The notes under the pieces are model-generated. The model did not search any database. It was not told the origin of the DNA and was given only the letters and a program-made list of their open reading frames with translations. Shown in pieces: positions 36,693-47,281 of a stretch of DNA of 64,000 nucleotides. Origin of the DNA: Brachionus rotundiformis (taxonomy: Eukaryota; Rotifera; Eurotatoria; Ploima; Brachionidae); contig JAESIW010000065.1 of NCBI GenBank assembly GCA_016802295.1, forward strand, positions 1,927,382 through 1,991,381, written 5' to 3'. The stretch's first letter is position 1, and every line of letters starts with the position of its first letter. The position numbers and the translations under genes were made by a program.

Positions 36693-37155
36693 TTCTTAAA
36701 AAGTTAATTTTAATTTTGATGATTATTTAAAAGTATAATTTATTTTCGATCCTTGAAAAAAACTATTAAAACGGTAAATATTCAACTATTTCTGATAAAA
36801 TTAATTTTTTTGTTCTTTCACAGTTAAACTTGCAAAAGTGTTTTTGAGTTTTTAAGTGGTTTTTTGTTTGGTCTAAAGCTGACTGTCCAATTTATAAATA
36901 TAAACAAAAAACAAATAAATCTTTATTTTTTTAATTAAAATTCAAAACCTGATTTTAAATAATTAAGATATCTCATAAAAAAGTATGAATTTAACCAAAG
37001 TTACATAAGAGATTTAAATAAATAATTTTTTGATTTTCATTTTTTGTTTTCAGTTTATTAATTTACTAAAGATAAAAATATAAAACTAATAAAAAACTTA
37101 CATTAGATTAAAAAATAATGAAAATAAATAAATAACTTAAAAAAATTGTAAACTT
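36693..37155. other. Intergenic, downstream of HSP70
   Basis: AT-rich, presumably the HSP70 3' UTR (minus strand) with AATAAA-like words near 37120-37135 read on the minus strand; nothing else seen. Confidence 0.4.
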
Positions 37156-39075
37156 TTAATCAACTTCTTCTATTTTTGGCCCGCTATTAGCCCGGTTATC
37201 TGAATTGTTACTATTAGGCATACCATTAGGAGTTCCACCTTGATACATTTTAGTAATAATTGGCGAGCAAATTTTTTCTAGTTCTTTTAATTTGAAGTCA
37301 AATTCTTCTTTTTCAGCTGTTTGGTTTGAATCCAACCACTTAATGGCATCATTACAAGCTTTCAGAATTTTTTCTTTTTCATTTGATCCAATCTTTGAAG
37401 TTAGATTGCCATCATCAATAGTTTGTTTCATGTTAAAGCAATAAGATTCAAGTGAGTTTTTAGACGCGATGCGGTCTCGTTGAGCTTCGTCTTCTTTTTT
37501 AAACTTTTCGGCTTCATTTACCATTTTCTCAATTTCTTCCTTGCTTAATCGACCTTTGTCATTTTTAATTGTAATTTGATTTCTTTTGCCATTTGATTTA
37601 TCAGTTGCACTAACATTCAGGATTCCATCTGCATCAATATCAAAAGTCACCTCTATTTGAGGTACGCCACGAGGAGCAGGTGGTATACCCGACAACTCAA
37701 ATTTACCAAGAAGATTATTGTCTTTTGTCATTGCTCTTTCACCTTCAAATATTTGAATCAAAACACCTGGCTGATTATCAGCATAAGTGGTAAAAGTTTG
37801 AGTCTGTTTTGTGGGTATAGTAGTATTTCGTTTAATTAAAGCAGTCATTACACCACCAGCAGTTTCAATACCTAATGATAGTGGAGCAACATCAAGCAGT
37901 AGGATATCTTGAACTGCTTCGGATTTGTCCCCAGATAGGATAGCAGCTTGGACAGCAGCGCCATAAGCTACCGCTTCATCTGGATTAATTGATTTGTTCA
38001 ATTCTTTGCCATTAAAAAAATCCTGTAAAAGTTTTTGAACTTTTGGAATTCTGGTAGATCCTCCGACCAAAACAATTTCATTTATTTGCGATTTATCCAG
38101 CTTGGCATCTCTCAATGCTTTTTCTACTGGGTCTAAAGTACCACGGAACAAATCAGAGCATAATTCTTCGAAACGGGCTCTTGTTATACTTGTGTAAAAA
38201 TCAATTCCTTCATGTAAAGAGTCGATTTCAATGTTAGCTTGAGCTGATGAGGACAATGTTCGCTTGGCTCGTTCGCAAGCTGTTCTAAGTCTGCGTACAG
38301 CTCTTTTATTTTTACTCAAATCTTTTTTATGCTTGCGTTTAAACTCTTCAATAAAGTGATTGACCATTCTGTTATCAAAATCTTCTCCACCAAGATGAGT
38401 ATCGCCAGCAGTAGATTTTACCTCAAAGATACCTTTTTCAATTGTCAAAATACTAACATCAAATGTTCCTCCACCAAGGTCAAAAATGAGTACATTTCTT
38501 TCATTGCCAACATTTTTATCCAAGCCGTAGGCAATAGCTGCAGCAGTTGGTTCATTAATAATTCTGAGCACATTTAGGCCAGAGATCTTGCCGGCATCTT
38601 TGGTAGCCTGGCGTTGCGAGTCATTGAAATAAGCTGGAACTGTTATAACTGCATCTGAAACTTTTTGACCAAGGTAGGCTTCAGCTGTTTCCTTCATCTT
38701 TAACAAGACCATCGAAGATATTTCTTCTGGGTAGAATGTTTTTATTTCACCTTTAAATTCAACTTGGATTTTTGGCTTAGAAGAGTCATTTATGACTTTA
38801 AATGGCCAGTGCTTCATGTCATCTTGAATTGTTTGGTCATTGTACTTGCGTCCAATCAATCTCTTAGCATCAAAAATTGTATTGTTAGGATTCATGGCTA
38901 CTTGATTTTTAGCTGCATCGCCAATCAGACGTTCAGTATCATTGAACGCTACATAAGATGGAGTTGTTCGATTCCCCTGATCATTTGCTATTATTTCTAT
39001 TTTACCATGTTGGAATACACCTACACAAGAATAGGTCGTTCCAAGATCAATTCCTATAGCTGGAGGCTTTGGCAT
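37156..39075 (-). CDS. HSP70: Cytosolic/nuclear HSP70 chaperone
   Basis: A single uninterrupted exon encodes 639 aa. ATP-driven chaperone: the N-terminal ATPase domain has GIDLGTTYSCVGVF, DLGGGTFDVSIL and VGGSTRIPKVQ signatures; the substrate-binding domain follows, then a lid and the C-terminal GPKIEEVD. EEVD binds TPR co-chaperones (HOP, CHIP) and marks cytosolic rather than ER or mitochondrial forms. The C-terminal tail is short and lacks the GGMP repeats of many constitutive HSC70s. No introns, a perfect heat-shock element about 215 bp upstream and a second partial one suggest the heat-inducible type. It shares a 600-bp divergent promoter region with the anoctamin gene. Confidence 0.98.
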   Translation of the reverse strand: MPKPPAIGIDLGTTYSCVGVFQHGKIEIIANDQGNRTTPSYVAFNDTERLIGDAAKNQVAMNPNNTIFDAKRLIGRKYNDQTIQDDMKHWPFKVINDSSKPKIQVEFKGEIKTFYPEEISSMVLLKMKETAEAYLGQKVSDAVITVPAYFNDSQRQATKDAGKISGLNVLRIINEPTAAAIAYGLDKNVGNERNVLIFDLGGGTFDVSILTIEKGIFEVKSTAGDTHLGGEDFDNRMVNHFIEEFKRKHKKDLSKNKRAVRRLRTACERAKRTLSSSAQANIEIDSLHEGIDFYTSITRARFEELCSDLFRGTLDPVEKALRDAKLDKSQINEIVLVGGSTRIPKVQKLLQDFFNGKELNKSINPDEAVAYGAAVQAAILSGDKSEAVQDILLLDVAPLSLGIETAGGVMTALIKRNTTIPTKQTQTFTTYADNQPGVLIQIFEGERAMTKDNNLLGKFELSGIPPAPRGVPQIEVTFDIDADGILNVSATDKSNGKRNQITIKNDKGRLSKEEIEKMVNEAEKFKKEDEAQRDRIASKNSLESYCFNMKQTIDDGNLTSKIGSNEKEKILKACNDAIKWLDSNQTAEKEEFDFKLKELEKICSPIITKMYQGGTPNGMPNSNNSDNRANSGPKIEEVD

Positions 39076-39180
39076 TTTGTTAGATTTATTAAGTCTTTTG
39101 AGCTTAAAGATACTAATTTTTTTATTTAAAGCAAAATAATCAAATTTATATTAATCCGAATTTGATTCAGGAACCTAAAA

Positions 39181-39188
39181 GAAAATTC
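39181..39188 (-). promoter_or_regulatory. Partial heat-shock element near HSP70
   Basis: gaaaattc is a tail-to-tail NGAAN/NTTCN dimer about 110 bp upstream of the HSP70 ATG. It fits heat-shock factor spacing but is short enough to arise by chance in AT-rich DNA. Confidence 0.45.
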
Positions 39189-39287
39189 TAAAACATGGCT
39201 GAAAAGTCAAGAAATTACTAGAAATGTTTAGTATTAACAATATTTAGCTATTTATTTTGAATACAAATATTTTGAAATAATATTAAA

Positions 39288-39300
39288 GAATTTTCAAGAA
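39288..39300 (-). promoter_or_regulatory. Trimeric heat-shock element of HSP70
   Basis: gaattttcaagaa is a perfect GAA-nn-TTC-nn-GAA array, the minimal site for an HSF1 trimer, about 213 bp upstream of the HSP70 start. Confidence 0.7.
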
Positions 39301-39673
39301 GGTCTTTTTTATTACTACATTTTAATTTTAAAATTTTTTAAAAAATTAATAAAGATTTAAGCTTTTTTCTAATTTTATTAATTAGATCTAAATTTTTCAT
39401 TTTTTTAATTTTCAATAAAACTATAAAAAAATTCAATATTATTATCTAAAAGTTATAAAATTATTTTTGAAATTATTTAAAAATTAAACCAAATTATGCA
39501 GACTAATCTTGAATTTTTTCTCTAGAATAACTTCTAATGCTTACGGGAAAGTTAAATAATTATTTATCATAATGAACTTTTGAAATAAATAAAGAATTTG
39601 ATATATTTTACATCAATTTATAAAAAAAATTATTCATCCAACTGTTCCTAAAAATCGTTATAGTTGTTTAAAT

Positions 39674-42600
39674 ATGCTTGATAATCAAACAGATCAGGAA
39701 GAAAGCTCAGAATTTCATCCTAAAAAAATGAAATTTTCTAAAGATGAACTCAAAGCTTGTAAATAATTTTTTTTATATAATTTAATTTTCTAAAATTTTT
39801 GATTAATTTAGTTGGATCTTTATTTAAAAAAAGATTCACGAGCATTAGCAAAACAGTAGTCACTAATAGAATTTGGCTAAAATCGAATAAATCATCAACA
39901 TGCCAGGTTTTGATTACTTTTCCTCCAAACTCAACTTATGACACAATACACACTCTTTTGGATAAAATTTTAAAAGCTGGCTTAATTGTTTTCATAAAAG
40001 AGCACAAAATTTCCAACTCGGTCGGCTTCTACATTACGGCTTCGTATGAACGGTATTCGATTTAGATAAAATTATTTTCTTTATTTAAATTTGTTTTTAT
40101 CTAATTCGAGGTTCCTTCAAGGCGCTGAGGATTTAGAGCTGATAAAATTAATCAAACAAAAATATGGTGGCGGAATTAAAGAATTTATATTTGCTGAACA
40201 AGAGTTTTATGAAAATATCGAAAATGAGGACTTATTCTTGACTACTCAGGAAAAACAGACCATTATTTATGAGATACTGTGCCAAATCAAATGCGACAAC
40301 TCGGTAGAAGAGATTACTTTAGGCAATAAAAAGGTTCCCAATGGTAGAAAATTAAGTAATACTATTAAAATGAAGGCTTCACGTTCAGTTGTTTTTTAAA
40401 ATTTGCTTTATTCTTTAGTATTTTGGTGCCAAAAACACAAAATTTTATCCCAAATATTGCCTATCCATGATCAGGAAGAACTTAAAGACTTGCGAAAAAA
40501 TTGGGTCATATCTTTTTTTAAAAATCAACCTTTAGGTAACTGGGTTTAAAATTATTCATTGATTATATTTAGATTTTTGACCAATTAAGATAAAATATGC
40601 AAATATTTTGGTATCAAGTTATCACTATATTTCGCATGGCTTGGCTTTTACACAAAGTCTCTGCTAATTCCTGCAGTGCTTGGTCTTGCAATGTGGTTGA
40701 GCTTAGGACATGATGAAGTAGAGAGTGATTTAACAAAATTAAAACTTGAATTATTTATTCCTAGAAAATTGATTCAATATTCTTTTTGATTTTGTGTGGA
40801 TTTAATTTAATTTGGAGTATTTGCTTCAACGATTTGTGGAATCAAAAGTGTGCCGAATATTCATATAAATGGGGAACTTTGGACATGAAAGATGATTTGT
40901 TGCAAGAGCCTAGACCCATGTTTAAAGGCGAATACAAATTAAATAAAGTTAATAACAAGTTAGAGCCTCATTATTCTGATTTTAAACGAGCTTTGTTTCG
41001 CTACTTGGTCACCTTTCCAACTTTGGTAGCAGTTATTTTCATGACAGTAATTATAATGCTTAAGTTCTTCGAACTACAAAGTTTATTTGAGTACGCTACA
41101 TCTAATGGAATATTTCCTGGTATTTGCCTAAAAAATTATTTGATCTTAATTTTAATAAGAGTAATCTAAGAATTATTGGGCTTGACAAATTTCATCCCCA
41201 AAATGATATATGCCAATGTTATTTCATTGCTAAATTCGATATATAAAAAAATGTGTCATTGGCTCAATGATAAAGGTAAATTTTTCTTATTTAATTTTTA
41301 TCAAAAGATAAAATAAAATTCTATTTTAGAAAACTACAGAGAGCAAACGACTCATGAAAATCACTTGATAATTAAAATAGTGATTGTAAGTACAGTATTT
41401 AATCAATTATGTAATTTTGAAAATATTTTTTAAGTTTCAATTTATAAACAGCTATTTGTCTCTTTTTTACATCGCATTCTATCTCCATGATATAGCTCTG
41501 TTGAAAGAAGTAGTTTATAAAATATTCTAAAAAGTTAAAATTGAATTAAAAAAACTTATTTTCAGCAACTTTATGCAATTTTTATATCTCGTCAATTGAC
41601 AGGTAATTTCAAGGAAGCAATAGTTCCTTATATCATGGAAAGTTTGAAACAAATAAAAAAGATAGACAAGGCTAATAAAAAGAATGACTTAAAAACAGAT
41701 TCAAATACAGAACTGAGTAACATGGTCGAAAGACTTAATAGATATAGCCAAATTTTTAATGAGCAAAATATGCCAGTGAACAACAATATCACAATTAATC
41801 ACGAAAATTCATTTGAAATTAATCAACCTGAAGTAGAAAGCCTAATGTTAAAAGTAATCAGACTAGGTCTTTTGATAAATTTAAAATTTCTTCATAGTAT
41901 CCGGACACATTTGGAGACTATTTGGAAATGGTAATGCAATATGGACTAATGGTCTTCTTTGCTCCAGCTTTTCCATTAGCTGCATTATTTACTTTGATTA
42001 ACAATTTTGTCGAAATTAGAAGTGATGCTTTTAAAATGTGTTTTTTGTATCAAAGACCTTTTGGAGCGCGAGTGGCAAATATTGGCAGATGGCAGGTATC
42101 TGATCTAAAATTAATTTCAGAGAATATTTTGAATTTAATATTTTGTTGATGGAACATATTTTACACTAAGATTTCAACTTAAATTGTTGAAGAAAAAGTC
42201 ATCTTAGAAATTATTTTATTAATAGATTTCTAATTCGAATGTTAAATTAACTCTTTTCGATGGCTTTAAATTCTATAGAAGAAAAGTTAAGATAATTTAA
42301 TGCTTTCTGTTTCCATTTTTTCATTGGCATGGTTTGGATACCATGATGTAATGGTGACATCTAGTGTTTTGTTTGATCAACATTCTAATCGCTTTAGCAG
42401 CTCTCCGTTTAACATTCCACTTCATTTCATTTATGACCACTTCTTTTACCAAATACAAATCTTAAACATGCCATTTTGAAGTTTCAAATTGATAAACATT
42501 TTTACTGATGGCATTTACTTTCGTGTTGTCTGCATATGCTTACTAATTAGCTCAGGCATAAAAATTTATCAGAAGCTTTCAAAATGATCTTGATGGCATA

Positions 42601-43134
42601 AAAGCCGTGTTGAGTCTCATTGATAAGTTTATTTTATAAGAGATGCTCTAGCAAAGAGAATTCGCAATTTATTTTTAAATCTATTAAAAAATTAGCTATT
42701 AAGGAAAGACATCTCTTATTCAACTGATAATTAGGTAGATTTTTTATTTGATAAAAATTCATTTTTATTTCCAAAGGACGTGCTTGAAGCATTTTCTACT
42801 CTTGGTATCATTGTCAACTGCGGTCTGTTGATTACTTTTGGCGTTATTCAAAAATTGTTTCCGTCTTTATCATTTTATGAAAGTGTAGCAATAATCGTTT
42901 TGATAGAGCACATATTTTTGGGATTTAATAAATTATTGAGTTACACTTTACCTAAATTACCAAAGTGGATTGTTGTAACAAAATCAAAGCTTGAGTACAG
43001 ACGAAGAGAAGCTCTTAGGGTAATTTAAAACCAAAATTGAATTTAGATTTGAATTTTTATAAATTAAATTTTAGAAATTAGAATCGGATGAAATGCATAC
43101 ATTAAAAAGATCGAATAGCAGAGAAACTTTTTAA
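39674..43134 (+). CDS. ANO8: Anoctamin (TMEM16), ANO8/ANO10 branch
   Basis: Thirteen exons: 39674-39758, 39812-40052, 40111-40355, 40419-40535, 40590-40717, 40765-41119, 41171-41275, 41330-41385, 41435-41509, 41566-41853, 41898-42095, 42777-43019, 43075-43134; 731 aa. The N-terminal domain is followed by about ten membrane segments. Family landmarks: ILPIHDQEELKDLRKNW, CKYFGIKLSLYFAWLGFYT, CGFNLIWSICF, YKWGTLDM with EEP-type RPMFKGEY, NDKENYREQTTHENHLIIK, FINSYLSLFYIAFYL, NNFVEIRSDAFKMC, RPFGARVANIGRWQ, and a C-terminal KLEYRRREALR. Members are calcium-regulated scramblases or tether endoplasmic reticulum to plasma membrane. The C-terminal motifs are closer to ANO8; it lacks the long disordered loop and tail of vertebrate ANO8, so ANO10 remains possible. 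An upstream start is not excluded. The gene is followed 86 bp later by the glutaredoxin-like gene. Confidence 0.92.
42096..42776 (+). other. Long anoctamin intron (681 bp)
   Basis: Outlier among introns of 47-63 bp in this gene. The middle (about 42310-42620) is less AT-rich than neighbours and may be an insertion; no transposon ends were identified. Confidence 0.5.
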
Positions 43135-43176
43135 TTTATTTTTCAATTTTTTTTAATTCTAGAATATTAAATTTTT

Positions 43177-43188
43177 AATAAATTTTAG
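43177..43188 (+). promoter_or_regulatory. Intercistronic polyA-signal/acceptor motif (anoctamin to glutaredoxin)
   Basis: aataaattttag joins a canonical AATAAA to a 3' splice-acceptor sequence, 32 bp before the downstream ATG. It is echoed in the next gap (43530-43546). Confidence 0.45.
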
Positions 43189-43220
43189 TGTTGCTTTTTT
43201 ATAATTCTTTATTTAAGATA

Positions 43221-43529
43221 ATGATTCGTAATTTTTTATTACAAACAAGAAATTACTTCATAAAATCAGATTCGGACATCATAAAATTGACCCTCTATAC
43301 GAAAAAAAATTGTACATTATGCGACCAAGCTAAACAGATGATTGATGATTTGTATCCTGATACATTTGAAATTGAAGAAATAGACATAACAAAAGACAAG
43401 AAACTATTTCAAAAATTTAAACTAGACATTCCGGTTTTTTACTATAATGATTCTTTTCTAATGCAACATAAAGTAGATAAAACTGCTTTAGACAAATTGA
43501 TCAAACGAGTTGAGAATTTAAAAGACTAA
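43221..43529 (+). CDS. C5orf63: Glutaredoxin-like protein (C5orf63/DUF836 type), probably mitochondrial
   Basis: One exon, 102 aa from ATG 43221 (the open frame extends upstream without an ATG). The N-terminus MIRNFLLQTRNYFIK has basic residues and no acidic ones, like a mitochondrial presequence. A thioredoxin-fold core follows with TLYTKKNCTLCDQAK (CxxC redox pair), EEIDITKDKKLFQKF and DIPVFYYN with the cis-proline, then FLMQHKV. These match vertebrate C5orf63-type glutaredoxin-like proteins closely. The substrate is unknown. The gene lies 86 bp after the anoctamin stop and 19 bp before the UBL7 ATG, the tightest packing in the window, suggesting a shared transcript. Confidence 0.88.
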   Translation: MIRNFLLQTRNYFIKSDSDIIKLTLYTKKNCTLCDQAKQMIDDLYPDTFEIEEIDITKDKKLFQKFKLDIPVFYYNDSFLMQHKVDKTALDKLIKRVENLKD

Positions 43530-43546
43530 AATAAATTTTGATTTAG
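43530..43546 (+). promoter_or_regulatory. Intercistronic polyA-signal/acceptor motif (glutaredoxin to UBL7)
   Basis: aataaattttgatttag fills nearly the whole 19-bp gap between the two reading frames and combines an AATAAA with a consensus acceptor, leaving aaATG. This is hard to reconcile with an independent promoter for UBL7. Confidence 0.55.
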
Positions 43547-43548
43547 AA

Positions 43549-44884
43549 ATGTCTATTAAAATTTTTGCTAAAAATTTAAATGTTTCTGGCTTGGAAAAAA
43601 CTTATAAAAGGGAACTAGATACTGTCAGTTCAGATCTAAGTGTCGATGATCTGTTAAATCTTGTTTGCCAAGATACCAACATTGATAAATCAAATTTGTG
43701 TAAATATTTAAACTATATTAATTAAATAATTCTATTTAATTTGAGCCAAAACTAGCTTTAGTTTATAGAGGAGAAATTTTAAATAAAGATAAAAGAATTG
43801 GTGAATACGTCAACAATCTTAATTTGGCATGTATCTATATAACTGAGCAGTATAAACTAAAAATGCAAACAGGTATTATGCATTTATCAATTTAAGATCT
43901 TTTTTGTTTACAAATATTTTTAATTACCTAAGGGTCAGTACAAAAGCCAGATATAACATCATTGGTAAACCATCTAATCTCTCTTTTTAGAAGAAAAACT
44001 CGTCGAAATTTAGTATATAATTTTTGTCTTTTTTAATACAATTTTTTATTTCACTTTACAAACAAAAAGCTAGAAAAATTATTACTCGATCCAACAAAAA
44101 CAAAACAGGTTTTAGCTGAATTACCAGAATTGAATAACGACCCATTTAGCTTGAGTAAATTAAATAAAAATGATTATTTAGATTTAATATATCTTAATTA
44201 TAGATTTTGTGGAAAATTACGATTTGCTAAAGTTACTTTGCGATGGAAAGAAAGCTGAAGAGTAGGTCCGAATCTAATTTTTCAATTTATTTACTTTTAT
44301 TAAGAATTATGAATGCTCATCCTAATGTTTATTTTGGAGCAAAAATCTTGGTTAATTATATACGTGATTTAAGCAAAAAGATTCCAGCTGATGAAAATTT
44401 CATACCAAAAGGATCATATACAATTGATGAAATGAGTGAAGATGAAGGACCTCAACAGCCATTTTCTATGGCTCAATCAAGACCGTCGAATCAACCTGCT
44501 GTCAGTCAAGATTACTTATCTGCTGTATTATCACTTTTAAATCAACAACAGAGACCTCAACAGCAAGGACAGTCATCACAACCGACCATTCCAGCTCAGC
44601 AACCAAATCAGCCTACTCCTCAAGGCCAATACCCGGTTTTGGATAGAAATTATTTTCAAAGTCTGATGCAGCAGGTTACCAATCAGGTTCCACCTAGTTC
44701 AAGTCAGACGCAATCTGTTCAACCTGCAGAAAATAATTTATCTGATGCTGACTTGGCTGCTAAATTAGAACAAATGCACGAATTGGGTTTTCTAGATGAC
44801 GATCTTAATTTAAGAGCTCTCCAAATTGCTAATGGAAATGTTGAAGCTGCTGTTAGTTTTCTAATTGAAAATGGGGGAATGTAA
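43549..44884 (+). CDS. UBL7: UBL7-like ubiquitin-like/UBA adaptor
   Basis: Six exons: 43549-43699, 43756-43872, 43933-44012, 44070-44154, 44204-44261, 44305-44884; 356 aa. An N-terminal ubiquitin-like domain (about 1-90; LVYRGEIL is the strand after the helix) leads to a helical middle with NAHPNVYFGAKILVNY, an acidic turn (DEMSEDEG), a long Gln/Pro/Ser-rich linker, and a C-terminal UBA domain (LEQMHELGFLDDDLNLRAL, then NGNVEAAVSFLIENGG). Order and the UBA sequence match UBL7, which binds ubiquitin and has been linked to proteasome shuttling and innate signalling in vertebrates. UBAC1 and ubiquilins were considered but fit the middle region less well. Exon 1/2 uses the acceptor actag at 43755 because the nearer tttgag leads to a stop. 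Confidence 0.9.
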
Positions 44885-45596
44885 AAATTTTGTAAACTTT
44901 AAACTCTTATTTTATAATACATTTTTTCTAATTAAAAAACTTCTTCTTTGGCAAGTTTATCAATTATTTTTAAAGTGATAGATATTTATTAATTAGAATG
45001 GCAATTATATTTATTAAAAAATAAAAAAAAAATAGTGGGTTACTGTTCGCTACCAAATTATATTACTTGTAGACAAATACACAAGTTTATTTAATCCGAA
45101 ATTCCATCAATTGGCTTATACAAAATGGATTCAAAGATTCGGATTTTAGCTAAATAAACGACAACATATTAAATATAATTTATTTAATTAATTTGGGATT
45201 GGAAAAACAAGTTGATTTCTCCTAAAATCGAAATAAAAATAAATCAAATTAAAATGATTTAATTCAATTATGTTATTAATAAAAAATTATACTAAAGAAA
45301 AAGCATCTTGATTTTGAATCTTTACATAAAAAAAGTTTTTCAGTGATCATTTTAAAAGATTTTATATGAATTTTATTAATATCATATTAGCCACTCTAGT
45401 CGTTAAAAATTAATAACTTAATTTAATCTTTAAAAATAAGAAATATTAAAATTTACTTTTTAATTTTTAAATAAATTCTGAATTATTGCACTAAAATCTT
45501 ATTTTCATGTCAAATTTTTTATTTTAGTTTTTAATAATAATGAAATAGTTGAAAAATTGATTTAAAATTTTATTTAAAAATGTATTGTACACCAAT
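44885..45596. other. Convergent intergenic region
   Basis: About 710 bp of AT-rich sequence between the UBL7 and TRNT1 stops; nothing recognised. Confidence 0.5.
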
Positions 45597-47281
45597 TTAT
45601 TTTCTTTTCGAAACTTTAGATTTTTGATTTATGAAGCTTTGTATATAATTTTCATCAATTAGTCCTAAAATTTCCTCATTACTCATTTTAAAATTGGAAT
45701 CAATCCATTTTAATTTCAAAGTAAGCATTAATGCGCTCAACCTAATCTTTCTGGTCTTGCTATACTGTTCAAAAGTAACTATATCTTTTTTTTCTGAGTC
45801 AAATATTTTTAATTCATTAAGCATTTTATAATTAACTGGAAATTCTGGTATATTCAAATTTCTAATTCGTTCTATCATTTCCATTCTGTCTAGGTATTTC
45901 ATTAACTCAATAGCTTCAATTTTTCTCAATGGCCTATCGATCACTGCTTTTGGTAGAACAAATTGTTTCAATAGATACTCAATTACTTTTTCTTCATTAT
46001 TGTCAAACTCATTAAATATATTCTCAAATTTTTTTAGAACATTTAACAAATGCTTTTCATCGTTAGACAATTTGATCCTTTGGTCTAGGTTAGTTATCTG
46101 TGACAAAAAAATTTAATGAAAATAAATCATTAGTAACACTTTACTCACATCATCCACTGAGTTCATTAATGCACCAAGTAAAGCTATGGGTTGAATTTTA
46201 TTTTTAAAAGAGTATTCATAAACTCTTTGAAATTTATTTACATTTCCATTTTCTGGCAAACCTGGAAACTAATGATTTAAAATAAAGTTCAGTTAATTTT
46301 TAGCCTTACCCATATGAGGAGCTAGGTTAAAATTATAAAAAATTTTTATGAATGAATCACTGAATTTTTGGGACAAAATCAACCTGAGTTCGTGTCCAAT
46401 TCTCTGACCACTAATGACTCAAATAAATATAAGAATAAATAAAAATAATTTTAAAAAAAAAATAATATTTTACTCTTGAGACCATTAGCATTATTTTTTA
46501 TAGCCTCTAATGATTCTTTGTGATGCTGATCACAGCTGTCTTTTACTCGGCTATAAAACCTGAAATATCTAAGGATACGTAAATAGTCTTCTTTAACTCT
46601 TTTGTCAGGAATTCCAACAAAACGAACTACTTTATTATTAATATCATCCATTCCATCTACGTAATCATGAATAACACCATCAAAATCTTTTGAATAAAAT
46701 AAGTTTTTTATAATTTTAGTAGAAAATATTACCCAAAAACAAAGAGTTGACAGTAAGATCCCTTCTTATTGCATCTTTGTGCCAATCGTTGGTAAACTCA
46801 ACCTCAGCATGTCGACCATATGTTTTGACATCAATTCTGAGAGTAGTTATTTCAAAATTTTGCTAAAAATATTTAAAAATTCGAGATATTTTTATTAAAA
46901 CAGTATTCTTACTTTGTCATTGATTCGAACTGGAACAGTTCCATGCTTTAAACCATTTAAATTAATAATCCTAATATTGGCTTGATTAAACATATGAATC
47001 ATTTGTTCAGGTAGAGCATTTGTAGCCAGATCTATATCATGTGGCAATATGTCCATTACTAAATCTCTTACTGCCCCGCCTGCAATTCTTAACTCATAAT
47101 TATTTAATTTAAAAAGGTTGGATAAAACTGATAGTTCTTCGGTAAGAATTTTTTGAAATAATTGACTTTGTAATTGGTAAGTTTTAAAAGTTGATTGGAA
47201 CTTGTTTAGGCCAGATAAAGTTGATATTATGGTGAATTTTTTTTTAAATAGCAATGATGATAATTTTTTCAAAAAAATCAT
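45597..47281 (-). CDS. TRNT1: CCA-adding tRNA nucleotidyltransferase
   Basis: Six exons on the minus strand: 46913-47281, 46733-46862, 46474-46686, 46310-46417, 46149-46261, 45597-46097; 477 aa. The enzyme adds CCA to tRNA 3' ends in cytosol and mitochondria without a template. The N-terminal about 40 residues are basic and hydrophobic (MIFLKKLSSLLFKKKF), fitting a mitochondrial signal; a downstream in-frame start for a cytosolic form is possible. Catalytic motifs: LRIAGGAVRDL, the metal-binding HDIDLAT, LRIDVKTYGRHAEVEF, RRDLTVNSLF, and the nucleotide-selecting segment EDYLRILRYFRFYSR, followed by ISGQRIGHELRLIL. The C-terminal region is divergent and lysine-rich. All splice junctions keep frame. 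Confidence 0.95.

Noticed and set aside
43188..43220. Extended N-terminus for the glutaredoxin-like protein
   Set aside because: The extension would need a TTG start; the first ATG at 43221 gives a proper presequence-like N-terminus.
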